Of a stretch of 64,000 bases of DNA, positions 8,076 through 16,280 are shown piece after piece. Origin of the DNA: DASVRZ01 sp038228695 (GTDB lineage: Bacteria; Verrucomicrobiota; Verrucomicrobiia; Chthoniobacterales; DASVRZ01); assembly GCA_038228695.1 (NCBI GenBank), contig JBBRPA010000006.1, forward strand, positions 1 through 64,000. The letters are read 5' to 3'. The notes beneath the pieces are model-generated. The model saw only the letters and a list, made by a program, of their open reading frames with translations, did not search any database and had not been told where the DNA came from. Position 1 is the stretch's first letter. Every line of letters begins with the position of its first letter. The position numbers and the translations under genes were made by a program.

Positions 8076-8951
8076 ATGGGAAAATGGAACGATGTTTTTG
8101 TTGTCGCTGGCCCGACGGCAGGCGGTAAATCGGACTTTGCGATCGAGCTAGCTGAGAACTGGGACGCGGAGATCGTGAGCGCGGATGCCTATCAAATTTA
8201 TCGTGGATTGGCAGTGCTGACAGCGCAGCCGTCTGCTGATCAACAGACGCGAGTGCCGCATCATTTGGTGAACCTGCTAGATCCGACGGAGGATTTCAGT
8301 GCGGCCGATTTTGCCCGGCTCGCATCCGTCTCCATCGCGGAGATCCGCCTTCGGAAAAAACGAATCGTGGTGGTGGGCGGGGCGGGATTTTATTTGGAGG
8401 CGCTTTTCGATGGATTGGCCGAATCGCCCGCGCCGCCTCCGGAGTTGCGAAGCCGGTTGAGGGAGATGGCTTTACCCGATCTGGTCGCCGAGTTGCGGGA
8501 GCGCGATCCTGCCGCCGCCGCGACGGTCGATTTACGAAATCCGCGCCGCGTCCAGCGGGCGATTGAGGTGATCGTTGGAACGGGACGTCCGTTCGCCGAC
8601 TCGGCGCGGCAACCGGATTTTTCGGTTCGTGGTCTCGTGTTAAATCCGGCCAGAGAGACCTTGCTCGAGCGGATCGCGAGCCGCGCCTTGAGGATGCTAG
8701 AGGAGGGAGCGATCGAGGAGGTGCAGCGTCTCGGACTGCGCGGGCAGACCTGTGGTCAAGCGATCGGGCTAGCCGAGATTGAGGCATTTTTGGCAGGCAA
8801 AATCACTCGTGCGGAAGGCTTGGAGCGAATCATTATCGCCACCCGGCAGTATGCGAAACGGCAGCTCACCTGGTTTCGCAACCGCGCTCGCTGGGAACTC
8901 GTAACGCCGGAGCGCGCACAGGAGCACGCGGCGGGGATGCTCGCGGAATGA
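8076..8951 (+). CDS. miaA: tRNA dimethylallyltransferase
   Basis: MiaA transfers a dimethylallyl group to N6 of A37 in tRNAs reading UNN codons. The 291-residue protein has the P-loop 'GPTAGGKS' near residue 12, the substrate motif 'SADAYQIYRGL' (most homologues have SADSRQVYRG), 'VPHHLVN', 'VGGAGFYLEAL' and the C-terminal signature 'TRQYAKRQLTWFRN'. Length is normal for the shorter MiaA forms. The start at 8076 follows a GGAGGAGG Shine-Dalgarno; the frame is open upstream to 8004 but without family similarity. The next gene starts 49 bp downstream. Confidence 0.93.
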   Translation: MGKWNDVFVVAGPTAGGKSDFAIELAENWDAEIVSADAYQIYRGLAVLTAQPSADQQTRVPHHLVNLLDPTEDFSAADFARLASVSIAEIRLRKKRIVVVGGAGFYLEALFDGLAESPAPPPELRSRLREMALPDLVAELRERDPAAAATVDLRNPRRVQRAIEVIVGTGRPFADSARQPDFSVRGLVLNPARETLLERIASRALRMLEEGAIEEVQRLGLRGQTCGQAIGLAEIEAFLAGKITRAEGLERIIIATRQYAKRQLTWFRNRARWELVTPERAQEHAAGMLAE

Positions 8952-9000
8952 TCGGGCGAATTGCGTGCGGCTGGGTTCGTGCGACACTGCTCCCCAATTC

Positions 9001-9963
9001 ATGAGTTGGTTTTCATTCAACGCGCACGACTTCAGTATTTCGTTTCTTAGCGTGCTTTTTGAGGCCGTTCCCTATCTGTTCCTCGGGACGCTCATTTCTG
9101 GATTCATCGATGCCTTTCTGCCGTCCCAGGCCTTGGAACGCTGGTTGCCGAAAAATCCCGCGTTGGCCATCGCCGCAGCCGGCGTTCTTGGATTCTTTCT
9201 GCCGATGTGCGAGTGCGGCGTCATCCCGGTCATCCGCCGAATGCTAAAAAAAGGACTGCCGATTGCCCCGGCGGTGACCTATTTGCTCGCCTCGCCGATC
9301 ATTAATCCGGTGGTGGCTCTTAGTACCTATGCGGCTTTTCGCGGGCAGGACCCGGCCACCGTGCTGGCCTTTCGGATGCTTCTCGGATTTGGAGTGGCCT
9401 GCTTCGCGGGCGGGATGGTGCTGCGGCTTCGCAAGGAGGCCATCTTGCTTCCAGGCCTGCTCGAGACAGGATCGACGCGCACGACCGGCTTTCTTGCTGC
9501 CGAGCCGGATGACGCAGCGACGTTGGATGATCTGACTGAACCGAAAGTCACTTTTGGCAGTCGCTGCCTCGCTGCCTTGCGCACGGCTTCCTTCGATTTT
9601 CTCGACGTCGCATTTTACCTCGTCGCAGGCGCGATGCTCGCTGCAGTCTTCAACACGGCGGTTAATCGCGAGCAGGTCATCCTGCCGCTCGCGGGCAATC
9701 TCTGGCTGGCCACCTACTCGCTCGCGGGACTGGCCTCAATCATTTCTCTCTGTAGCACGAGCGACGCGTTTATTGCTGCCAATTTTGTGGCGTTTCCGCT
9801 CGCGGCGAAGCTCGCTTTTATGGTGCTCGGCCCGATGATGGACGTGAAACTTTTCCTGATGTATGGATTGGTTTTCCGGAAACAATTCACCGTCGTGATG
9901 GCTGCAAGTCTGTTTGTGGGCATCGGGTTGCTGTGTATTTTTCTCGCTCAGACGCTGCCATGA
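9001..9963 (+). CDS. DUF318/UPF0718 (YraQ/ArsP-like) permease
   Basis: 320 residues with about eight membrane helices in the two-half arrangement of DUF318 permeases. The diagnostic stretch 'FFLPMCECGVIPVIRRMLKKG' and 'TYLLASPIINPVV' is intact, and the second half repeats the theme in 'SLCSTSDAFIAANF'. Members of this family include the organoarsenical exporter ArsP, but most have no known substrate. The start at 9001 follows the miaA stop by 49 bp. The ATGA overlap with the next gene, a DUF1980-like protein, is the conserved pairing seen as YcgR-YcgQ in Bacillus, so the two probably act together. Confidence 0.88.
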   Translation: MSWFSFNAHDFSISFLSVLFEAVPYLFLGTLISGFIDAFLPSQALERWLPKNPALAIAAAGVLGFFLPMCECGVIPVIRRMLKKGLPIAPAVTYLLASPIINPVVALSTYAAFRGQDPATVLAFRMLLGFGVACFAGGMVLRLRKEAILLPGLLETGSTRTTGFLAAEPDDAATLDDLTEPKVTFGSRCLAALRTASFDFLDVAFYLVAGAMLAAVFNTAVNREQVILPLAGNLWLATYSLAGLASIISLCSTSDAFIAANFVAFPLAAKLAFMVLGPMMDVKLFLMYGLVFRKQFTVVMAASLFVGIGLLCIFLAQTLP

Positions 9964-10853
9964 AAAACAAATTCGCCAGCCTACTAGCTCCGGTCATTCT
10001 GCTCGAATGGGGCGGCATCCTGCTCTACTTCTATGCGAGCGGTCGGCTGAATTCTTTTCTCCATCCGTCCTTTCGTTTGCAGGTTTTAGTGGCCGGGGCG
10101 TTACTGGTAGCTTGCGCGCTTGTGCTCTTCTTTACCCGGAAATTGCCCGCCGTCTGCGAGTGCGGAGTGGTGGGAAATTGTCCCGAGCAAAGTCGTTCGC
10201 CCCTAGTGGGAACGTGGTTTTTTCCGGTCATGCTCCTGCTCCCGCTGGCGATTGCCACGATCTTCACCCGGGACGCATATGGGGCCAATTTTCTCGCCAC
10301 TCGGGGAATTGTCGAAACGGCCGCCGCTCTGCCGGGTCTGGCGGATAAGTTTTCGAAAATAGCTCCAGGCTCGATTCCTCCGACTCCGGCAGCGCAGCCC
10401 GGCTCTTCCGATTCGGCGAACGTTTCCAACCGGCCGCCGACAGAGGATGCGTCGGCGGCGGATTTTTTTAAGCCGGATGCCAATGGAAACATCCAGGTCA
10501 ACGTGGCAGACCTGCTTTATGCGGCGGAGGAGCCAACCTTGCGGAAGCCGTTTGCGGGGAAGTCCGCCGAAATCATCGGCCAGTTTATGCCCGCGAAAAC
10601 TAACAATCCGCTGGGAAACCGTTTCAAGCTGGTGCGCCTTTTCATGACGTGCTGCGCCGCCGACGCTCAGCCGGTTTCGCTGCTCGTGGAGCGCGATGTT
10701 TCCCAGGCGCTTCCGTCCCAGGTCGGCGAGATGACGTGGACCAAAGTGATTGGCGAGATCACTTTCCCGGTGGAGAACGGTCGGACCGTGGCCGTGCTGA
10801 AAGCCCGGGCGATCGAAGCTGTTGATCCGCCTGAGGAAAGTATGCTCTATTAG
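9960..10853 (+). CDS. TIGR03943/DUF1980 (YcgQ-like) membrane protein, partner of the DUF318 permease
   Basis: 297 residues. The N-terminus has two helices (~8-28 and ~33-60), then a cysteine cluster 'CECGVVGNC', another helix (~85-105), a Pro/Ser-rich linker and a C-terminal soluble domain ('NPLGNRFKLVRLFMTCCAADAQ', 'EMTWTKVIGEI') matching the C-terminal half of YcgQ-type proteins. The ATG overlaps the stop of the permease. The paired Cys residues in both proteins suggest a metal or metalloid role, but the substrate is unknown. The stop codon directly abuts the stop of the convergent gene with no spacer. Confidence 0.82.
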   Translation: MKNKFASLLAPVILLEWGGILLYFYASGRLNSFLHPSFRLQVLVAGALLVACALVLFFTRKLPAVCECGVVGNCPEQSRSPLVGTWFFPVMLLLPLAIATIFTRDAYGANFLATRGIVETAAALPGLADKFSKIAPGSIPPTPAAQPGSSDSANVSNRPPTEDASAADFFKPDANGNIQVNVADLLYAAEEPTLRKPFAGKSAEIIGQFMPAKTNNPLGNRFKLVRLFMTCCAADAQPVSLLVERDVSQALPSQVGEMTWTKVIGEITFPVENGRTVAVLKARAIEAVDPPEESMLY

Positions 10854-11153
10854 CTAGTTTGTCGCCCCCCTAGCCACGGCGGCGATATATGCTAGGAGAG
10901 CCGCTTGGCGTTGCTCGTCGAGTTTGGCGCGGGGCGCCATCGAGTCCACGATCTCGCTCCATTCCGCTAGAGAGTAGGCGGAGACTGGATCGGCAGAATG
11001 GCAGGCGGTGCAGGCCCGATAGTAGATCTCCCGGCCTTGCTCCACAGAGCGATTCGGCTGGAGAGAACCTGAGCGATCCGTTTCGACCGTGCGCAAACTG
11101 GCGCACCCTGCGAGAAACGTCACTGCCAGAGCGGCAACGATTCGGAGGCTCAT
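10854..11153 (-). CDS. Small c-type cytochrome lipoprotein
   Basis: 99 residues with a lipoprotein signal ('MSLRIVAALAVTFLAGC', Cys at 17) and one heme-binding motif 'CTACH' in 'YYRACTACHSADP'; a downstream 'DSMAPRAKL' Met could be the sixth ligand. The fold resembles the small monohaem cytochromes found as soluble electron carriers or subunits. I prefer the ATG at 11153; an in-frame TTG at 11168 would overlap the upstream stop. It sits 2 bp after the beta-barrel-like gene, so the two form a likely operon. Its redox partner is not evident. Confidence 0.8.
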   Translation of the reverse strand: MSLRIVAALAVTFLAGCASLRTVETDRSGSLQPNRSVEQGREIYYRACTACHSADPVSAYSLAEWSEIVDSMAPRAKLDEQRQAALLAYIAAVARGATN

Positions 11154-11155
11154 TT

Positions 11156-11899
11156 TTAGAAATCGCAACCCAAGATCATCCGGCTTTGCACGTCCGGTTC
11201 ATCTGCAATATGGGTCAACTGGCCCAGCACCGCGGCGGTCGCGAAAAACTTCCCAAAGCGAACGGATACGTTTGGGCCGGCGAAGACGATGGAATCCTCT
11301 GCGCTGGACCAATCCGGCAGCGGCACCTCGTGGAAAGCTTCGATGCCTGCGGAAAAATTCCGGGTTATTTCGTAGCTGACACCGAGGGTCTGGGCGAATT
11401 CACCTGCGCGTTCGTCGAAGTCGTCGCCCTCCCATTTCGCTTCCAAAACGAGATTGTAGGCGAAAACCAGTTTCCCGATGTTTTTCTGGAGAAGCAATTT
11501 GCCTTCTAACTCAATCTCCTCGTCGCCCACGAGCACTTCAGCGTAAAGAGCCGAGCCCAGTAGATCGGTGGTCGGATTGGTCAGGTTGTAGATCACCTCC
11601 ACGGCTGAATGTTTGTAAACGGCCCCTTCCTCATTGCTGTAACTCCAATCCGCGAGGTAAAAACCGAGTTGGAGCCGGTCGGTGATTCCGAATTCAATCT
11701 CGTGGCGGAAATCAAACGCATCGGCGGCGTTGTCATGTTTCCAAGTCACCCAGTTTTCGAACTCGACAGCGCCTTGGGGTGAGGTGGTGGCTTCATAGGT
11801 GAAGGCGAATTTTCGCTGGCCGGCGTGGGCCGGGGTTAAGGTTCCGGCAAGGGTTAGCAAGCTGGTGGCAAGGAGAACGACAGGAAACAAACGGGTCAT
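11156..11899 (-). CDS. Predicted outer-membrane beta-barrel-like protein
   Basis: 247 residues beginning with a clear signal peptide ('PVVLLATSLLTLAGTLTPAHA'). The mature part is a run of alternating polar/aromatic strands ('FRHEIEFGITDRLQLGFYLADWSY', 'GKLVFAYNLVLEAKWEG', 'NVSVRFGKFFATAAVLGQL') ending in an aromatic residue (Phe), as outer-membrane barrels do. I do not recognise a named family. It is co-oriented and nearly contiguous with the heme lipoprotein gene. The upstream region to 12130 is shared with a divergent gene. Confidence 0.65.
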   Translation of the reverse strand: MTRLFPVVLLATSLLTLAGTLTPAHAGQRKFAFTYEATTSPQGAVEFENWVTWKHDNAADAFDFRHEIEFGITDRLQLGFYLADWSYSNEEGAVYKHSAVEVIYNLTNPTTDLLGSALYAEVLVGDEEIELEGKLLLQKNIGKLVFAYNLVLEAKWEGDDFDERAGEFAQTLGVSYEITRNFSAGIEAFHEVPLPDWSSAEDSIVFAGPNVSVRFGKFFATAAVLGQLTHIADEPDVQSRMILGCDF

Positions 11900-11943
11900 G
11901 GATTGAGTTATTTTAGGTGGATGAGTGGCACAACGCGGACTAC

Positions 11944-11956
11944 CGCATTTAATGCG
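11944..11956. promoter_or_regulatory. Palindrome in divergent intergenic region (possible operator)
   Basis: CGCATT-T-AATGCG is a perfect 6+1+6 inverted repeat 45 bp upstream of the beta-barrel gene, in the 230-bp region between that gene and the divergent cluster starting at 12130. An AT-rich tract (TATAAAT at about 11974) follows. Identity of any regulator is unknown; a metal sensor would fit the downstream ABC transporter but is speculative. Confidence 0.3.
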
Positions 11957-12129
11957 ACTGAGTCTTAATATCGTATAAATATCCCGTCAACCGATTTTTT
12001 TCGTTCCGATGGCCCCGGCTTTTTTTTGGTTGCCTTCCCCTCCCGCTCATCCACTATTTTTCCGACTTCGCACCGCACGATGATTCCTAAAGCGATTTTT
12101 TTTCAACCACGGCGCGAAGCATCACCGAC

Positions 12130-12555
12130 ATGACCGGTTGGCCTCTTCTTCGGGCGTTCCTCACTTTGCTTGCGCTGGTGCTTGCGGGACTCCCGCTTCG
12201 TTCCCTGACCGGGCCAAAAACTTCTGTCGCCCAGCCAGCGGCCGTTGCTGAAACGACTGAAACCGTCGGCATAGCCCTCGTTTTCACCCAACCGCCCGAG
12301 CAATTTGCCCTCAAATTCCTCGGCAAAGACATCCTCACTGGTGGTAACGGTGCCTCTTTCGAGTCTGAAACCACTTTCGAAGCGCGCATTCCGAAGGAAG
12401 GGATCGACCTCGTCTTCGAAGGGCGGTGGCCGGAGTATTTTCGCAAAGTTGGCGTGAGTGTCAGACTCACCCGCGCCAACGGCGTCCAGGAAACCAAAAC
12501 CATCTGGGGCAAGCGCGATCTTTTCGAATTGCTCACCTTTGGGGGGGATCACTGA
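12130..12555 (+). CDS. Small membrane-anchored protein preceding the metal ABC transporter
   Basis: 141 residues: one N-terminal hydrophobic segment ('LLRAFLTLLALVLAGLPL'), which may be an uncleaved anchor or signal, and a soluble beta-rich domain with 'VGIALVFTQPPEQFALKFLG' and 'ARIPKEGIDLVFEGRWPE'. I do not recognise the family. It ends 1 bp before the ABC ATPase gene, so it is very probably co-transcribed and could be an accessory of that transporter. It does not look like a ZnuA/MntC-type solute-binding protein: it is too short and lacks His-rich metal sites. Confidence 0.6.
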   Translation: MTGWPLLRAFLTLLALVLAGLPLRSLTGPKTSVAQPAAVAETTETVGIALVFTQPPEQFALKFLGKDILTGGNGASFESETTFEARIPKEGIDLVFEGRWPEYFRKVGVSVRLTRANGVQETKTIWGKRDLFELLTFGGDH

Positions 12556-12556
12556 C

Positions 12557-13294
12557 ATGGCGCACCACCATTTGATCGCTTCGGATTTGACCGTTTCCTA
12601 CAACCGGGTTCCTGCGCTGCACCACGTCGATTTCGACTTCGCCTGCGGACGAGTCGTCGCGTTGCTGGGCCCGAATGGCGCCGGTAAGACCACGCTCTTG
12701 AAAACCCTCGCGGGCTTGCTTCGACCCGAGACTGGCAGCATTGTTTTCCATGGCCAGCAGGTCACCCGACCGAACACGGATTTCGCCTATCTCCCGCAGC
12801 GGGAGAACGTCGATTGGGACTTCCCGCTGACGGTGCGCGGATTGGTCGAAATGGGACGTTACCTCCGGGTGGGCTGGGCACGCCGGTTTCGCGCCGAAGA
12901 CACCGACGCCGTGCAAATGGCCCTCGCTCAAATGCAGCTCGGCGGCTTGGAAACTCGCCAAATCTCCGCCCTCTCCGGCGGTCAGCAGCAACGGGCCTTT
13001 CTCGCCCGCTCGCTTGCCCAAGAAGCGCACGTCTTTCTTCTCGACGAACCGTTTTCCGGTCTGGACGAGCCGTCCCGGGTCGCCCTCTCAGGCGCCCTCC
13101 GAGCCTTGGCTTCGAGTGGAAAGCTCATCATCGCTTCCCACCACGATTTGGGCACCGTGAAAGATCTCTTCTCCGACGTGCTCCTGCTCAACGGGGAGTT
13201 GATTGCCTGCGGTCCCACCGCGACCACGTTTACGGGCGATCACATCGAGCGCACCTACAGCACCCCGGCCTTCTCAGGAAAAAAACACCCATGA
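12557..13294 (+). CDS. Metal (Mn/Zn/Fe) ABC transporter ATP-binding protein
   Basis: 245 residues with all ABC motifs: Walker A 'GPNGAGKTT', Q-loop 'YLPQRENVDWDFPLTV', signature 'LSGGQQQR', Walker B 'VFLLDEPFSGLD' and the switch His in 'IIASHHDLG'. The 'ENVDWDFP' stretch after the Q-loop is characteristic of the manganese/zinc chelate subfamily (ZnuC/MntB type). The start at 12557 follows a G-rich run; a frame open upstream overlaps the previous gene and lacks family similarity. The stop overlaps the permease start (ATGA). Confidence 0.9.
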   Translation: MAHHHLIASDLTVSYNRVPALHHVDFDFACGRVVALLGPNGAGKTTLLKTLAGLLRPETGSIVFHGQQVTRPNTDFAYLPQRENVDWDFPLTVRGLVEMGRYLRVGWARRFRAEDTDAVQMALAQMQLGGLETRQISALSGGQQQRAFLARSLAQEAHVFLLDEPFSGLDEPSRVALSGALRALASSGKLIIASHHDLGTVKDLFSDVLLLNGELIACGPTATTFTGDHIERTYSTPAFSGKKHP

Positions 13295-14226
13295 ACTGGC
13301 TCGAACCTTTCCGCCACGATTTCATGCTGCGCGCCCTTTACGGTTGCGCCTTGATCGGTTTTCTAAATGGCTTTCTCGGCGCGTTCATCGTCCTGCGCCG
13401 GCTGGCTCTGATGGCCGACGCGCTTTCCCATTCCTTGCTGCCTGGACTTGCTCTGGGAGTCTTGTTTTTCGGACTGGCCCCAATGGGACTCTTCGTGGGC
13501 GCGCTCGCCGCAGCCCTCTTCGTCGCGGTTGGTTCGCAAGTCATTTCGCGAAATTCCCGGATCAAGGAGGACACCTCGCTCGGCATTCTTTACACCGTCG
13601 CCTTTTCCATCGGCGTCATTCTGCTCAACAAAGTCCGCTCACCCATTTCGCTGCACCACTATCTCTTCGGCAATATCCTTGGCCTCTCTGATAGCGATTT
13701 ATGGATGAATTACGGCATCGCCCTGTTCGTCATTCCGACCGTCGTCGCCCTGCAGCGCCCGCTTTTGATCTGCCTTTTCGATCCAACGGTCGGCAAGTCC
13801 CAGGGTATTCGGGTTGAGCTGATGAATTACCTGCTCATGGCCATGCTCGTGTTGACCATGATTTCGACCCTCCAAGCAGTCGGGGTGGTTCTCGCGCTTG
13901 GCTTGCTCATTGCGCCAGCCGCAACCATCTATTTGTTGAGCAATTCAGTGGGCAAAATGTTCTGGTGTGGGGGCATCCTCGGCGCAGTGGGATCGTGCGC
14001 CGGGTTGTTGATCTCCTACTGGCTCGACGCCGAGACCGGCCCGTGCATCGTGCTCTTGCTGGGCAGTATTTTCCTGCTCGCCTACTTCTTCAGCCCTCGT
14101 TACGGGGTTTTGTCCAAGTTGTTTAATCGGAGACACTTCCACAGCGAGTCACTCGAACGCTGGGAACATCCACCCGCGATCGAATCTGCGCCAAGCGAGA
14201 CCGATGGCGCACCCAAAACCGAGTAA
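13291..14226 (+). CDS. Metal ABC transporter permease (ABC-3/ZnuB-MntC type)
   Basis: 311 residues with seven to nine helices of the ABC-3 family: 'FLGAFIVLRRLALMADALSHSLLPG', 'DTSLGILYTVAFSIGVILL', 'VLTMISTLQAVGVVLALGLLIAPAA'. It would pair with the upstream ATPase to import a divalent metal, probably Mn2+ or Zn2+. The hydrophilic tail after ~275 includes several His residues ('FNRRHFHSESLERWEHPP') that could sense or bind metal. The ATGA overlap fixes the start. No substrate-binding protein gene lies nearby. A 260-bp gap with a sigma-54 promoter follows. Confidence 0.9.
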   Translation: MNWLEPFRHDFMLRALYGCALIGFLNGFLGAFIVLRRLALMADALSHSLLPGLALGVLFFGLAPMGLFVGALAAALFVAVGSQVISRNSRIKEDTSLGILYTVAFSIGVILLNKVRSPISLHHYLFGNILGLSDSDLWMNYGIALFVIPTVVALQRPLLICLFDPTVGKSQGIRVELMNYLLMAMLVLTMISTLQAVGVVLALGLLIAPAATIYLLSNSVGKMFWCGGILGAVGSCAGLLISYWLDAETGPCIVLLLGSIFLLAYFFSPRYGVLSKLFNRRHFHSESLERWEHPPAIESAPSETDGAPKTE

Positions 14227-14376
14227 AAACAACCTGCACTAAATTTGACCGCTTGGTTAATTCTAGACAAAATTGCCTCCGTTCGAGCGCTGGTGCCGCC
14301 TTGGAAATCTCCGCGAAACCGTCGGGTTACGTGGGAGGAAGTCTTCCGCTCGGTAAATTTTCCCTGAAAAAGACTA

Positions 14377-14393
14377 TTGGCACGTTGTTTGCT
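14377..14393 (+). promoter_or_regulatory. Sigma-54 (RpoN) promoter of glnB
   Basis: TTGGCACGTTGTTTGCT matches the -24/-12 consensus (TGGCAC-N5-TTGC) with the invariant GG (14379-14380) and GC (14391-14392) exactly 10 bp apart. It lies about 95 bp upstream of the glnB ATG, predicting a transcript start near 14404. NtrC-like control of PII synthesis would follow; no enhancer site was identified in the 150 bp upstream. Confidence 0.85.
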
Positions 14394-14487
14394 TATCGGC
14401 GAGCATCGGCAAAACATCAAAGTTTCGCCTAAATTCGTAACCTAGGGTGCCAGCAATCAGGGGCATCCAACCAATCACAACCAAAAC

Positions 14488-14826
14488 ATGAAAAAAATTG
14501 AAGCCATCATTAAACCCTTCAAACTTGAAGAAGTAAAAGACGCCCTCGCAGACCTCGGTATCGAAGGCATGACCGTCAGCGAAGTCAAAGGATTCGGTCG
14601 CCAAAAAGGCCACACCGAAATCTATCGCGGCAGTGAATACACCGTGGATTTTCTCCCCAAAATCAAAATTGAAGTCGTCCTCACCGACGCACTCGTGGAG
14701 AACGCCACTGCCGCCATCGTCAAAGCCGCGAAGACCGGCAAAATCGGCGACGGGAAGGTTTTCGTTTCCGTGGTCGAAGAAGCGATTCGTATCCGGACCG
14801 ACGAGACCGGCGACAAAGCTGTCTAA
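14488..14826 (+). CDS. glnB: Nitrogen regulatory protein PII
   Basis: 112 residues, the exact PII length. It has the N-terminal 'MKKIEAIIKPFKLEEVKDAL', the T-loop 'GHTEIYRGSEYTVDFLPK' with the uridylylation site Tyr51, the B-loop 'AKTGKIGDGKVFV' and the C-loop 'RIRTDETG'. PII senses 2-oxoglutarate and ATP/ADP and controls glutamine synthetase adenylylation, NtrB and ammonium channels. No amtB is adjacent, so GlnB rather than GlnK is the safer name. It stands alone between a sigma-54 promoter and a strong terminator, so it is nitrogen-regulated and monocistronic. Confidence 0.95.
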   Translation: MKKIEAIIKPFKLEEVKDALADLGIEGMTVSEVKGFGRQKGHTEIYRGSEYTVDFLPKIKIEVVLTDALVENATAAIVKAAKTGKIGDGKVFVSVVEEAIRIRTDETGDKAV

Positions 14827-14858
14827 ACTCTCCGGCATTCACTTGCCGGATTGCTCAG

Positions 14859-14899
14859 AAAAACCAGCGAAGGATTTTCCAATCCTTTGCTGGTTTTTT
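14859..14899 (+). terminator. Rho-independent terminator after glnB
   Basis: Fifteen-bp stem with one G-T pair (AACCAGCGAAGGATT at 14862-14876 with its complement at 14881-14895), TTCC loop, preceded by A5 and followed by TTTT. It starts about 33 bp after the glnB stop. Confidence 0.9.
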
Positions 14900-14969
14900 G
14901 TTTCCTGACCCGACGCCCAAGTGCGCGATTGACCCCACCCAGCACTGGCCTACAGTGTCCGTCCGCACC

Positions 14970-16256
14970 ATGAAAATCCTGCGCCATACCGACCCGGACT
15001 TCGTCGTGGAAACCTCCCGGTTGAACCGCTTCGCCGGTCCATCACCCGCCGTGCGCGAAACGGTCGCGGAGATCCTTGCCCAAGTGGCGGAAAGTGGCGA
15101 CGAGGCCTTGCTCCGATACACTGCGAAATTCGGCGGACCGACCCTCTCGCCGTCGAAGATCGCCGTTTCGGCCGCCGAGTGGGCAGCCGCCACGGTCGAG
15201 CCAGCCACATTGGAAACGCTCCGGGCGTGCCACGCCAACATCGCCACCTTTGCCCGTCAGTCACTCCGGCAAAACTGGACGATGCACAACGACCAAGGAG
15301 CACTCGTGGGCGAGCGTTTCGATCCTTTTCAGCGCGTCGGAATTTACGTTCCAGGAGGCACCGCCCCGCTCGTTTCCACCGCGCTGATGACCGTAACCCT
15401 CGCTGCAGTTGCTGGCGTGCCGGAAATCGTGGTTACAACTCCCGCTGGCCCAGATGGAACAATTCACCCCGCCTTGCTCACCGCCCTTCGCATGGCCGGG
15501 GCGACCGAAGTCTATCGCGTCGGTGGCGCTCAAGCGATCGGCGCGCTCGGGTTTGGCACGGCCAGCATCCGGCCAGTCCTGAAAATCGTCGGCCCAGGCA
15601 ATGCCTACGTCACCGAGGCCAAACGACAGATGGTCGGGAAGGTCTCGATCGACCAACTTCCTGGGCCGAGCGAAATTCTCGTGCTCGCAGATGACTCGGC
15701 CAATCCAGCCTGGATCGCTGCCGACCTTCTCGCCCAAGCCGAGCACGGGCACGACAGTGTGATCGGCTTTTTCACCGATTCCGAAACGTTGCTGGGAGCT
15801 GTTCAGACCGAACTGGAAGCCCAAGCACGCACCCTTTCGCGCCAGCAGTATCTTCTCGATGTGTTGCAAAAAAACGCCTTCTTAGTGCTCTGCGCCGATC
15901 TGGATCATGCCGTCAGTTTGGCCAACGATTTCGCGAGCGAACACCTCTCGCTCGTCACGAAACGCAACGATGAGCTCGCAAAAAAAATCCACACCGCAGG
16001 CGCAATTTTCCTCGGGCCGTGGTCGCCCGTGGCTGGCGGGGATTATCTGGCCGGACCCAGCCACACCCTTCCAACGGGCGGAGCGGGAAAATCATTCGCT
16101 GGACTCACCGTGGACCAATTCCAGCGCCGCACCAGCGTGATCGAGTTTCATCAGCGCTCACTGGAAATTTCCGCTCCCATCATTGCCGCCGCTGCTGCTC
16201 TCGAGGGGCTCGACGCCCACGCTCGCAGTGCGACGATTCGCATTCATAATTCATAA
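14970..16256 (+). CDS. hisD: Histidinol dehydrogenase
   Basis: 428 residues; catalyses the last two steps of histidine synthesis, histidinol to histidine, with NAD+ and Zn2+. Family marks visible are 'RVGIYVPGGTAPLVSTALMT', 'VGGAQAIGALGFGT', 'KIVGPGNAYVTEAKRQM', 'DQLPGPSEILVLAD', the zinc-binding 'AEHGHDS' (Gln/His ligands) and the catalytic 'NDFASEHLSL' Glu-His. The ATG at 14970 gives the normal N-terminus; the frame is open to 14898 but that part overlaps the terminator region. First gene of a hisD-gltX-aroE row with short gaps; other his genes are not here. Confidence 0.95.
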   Translation: MKILRHTDPDFVVETSRLNRFAGPSPAVRETVAEILAQVAESGDEALLRYTAKFGGPTLSPSKIAVSAAEWAAATVEPATLETLRACHANIATFARQSLRQNWTMHNDQGALVGERFDPFQRVGIYVPGGTAPLVSTALMTVTLAAVAGVPEIVVTTPAGPDGTIHPALLTALRMAGATEVYRVGGAQAIGALGFGTASIRPVLKIVGPGNAYVTEAKRQMVGKVSIDQLPGPSEILVLADDSANPAWIAADLLAQAEHGHDSVIGFFTDSETLLGAVQTELEAQARTLSRQQYLLDVLQKNAFLVLCADLDHAVSLANDFASEHLSLVTKRNDELAKKIHTAGAIFLGPWSPVAGGDYLAGPSHTLPTGGAGKSFAGLTVDQFQRRTSVIEFHQRSLEISAPIIAAAAALEGLDAHARSATIRIHNS

Positions 16257-16280
16257 ATCAGAATTCCTAAATTATAATCC

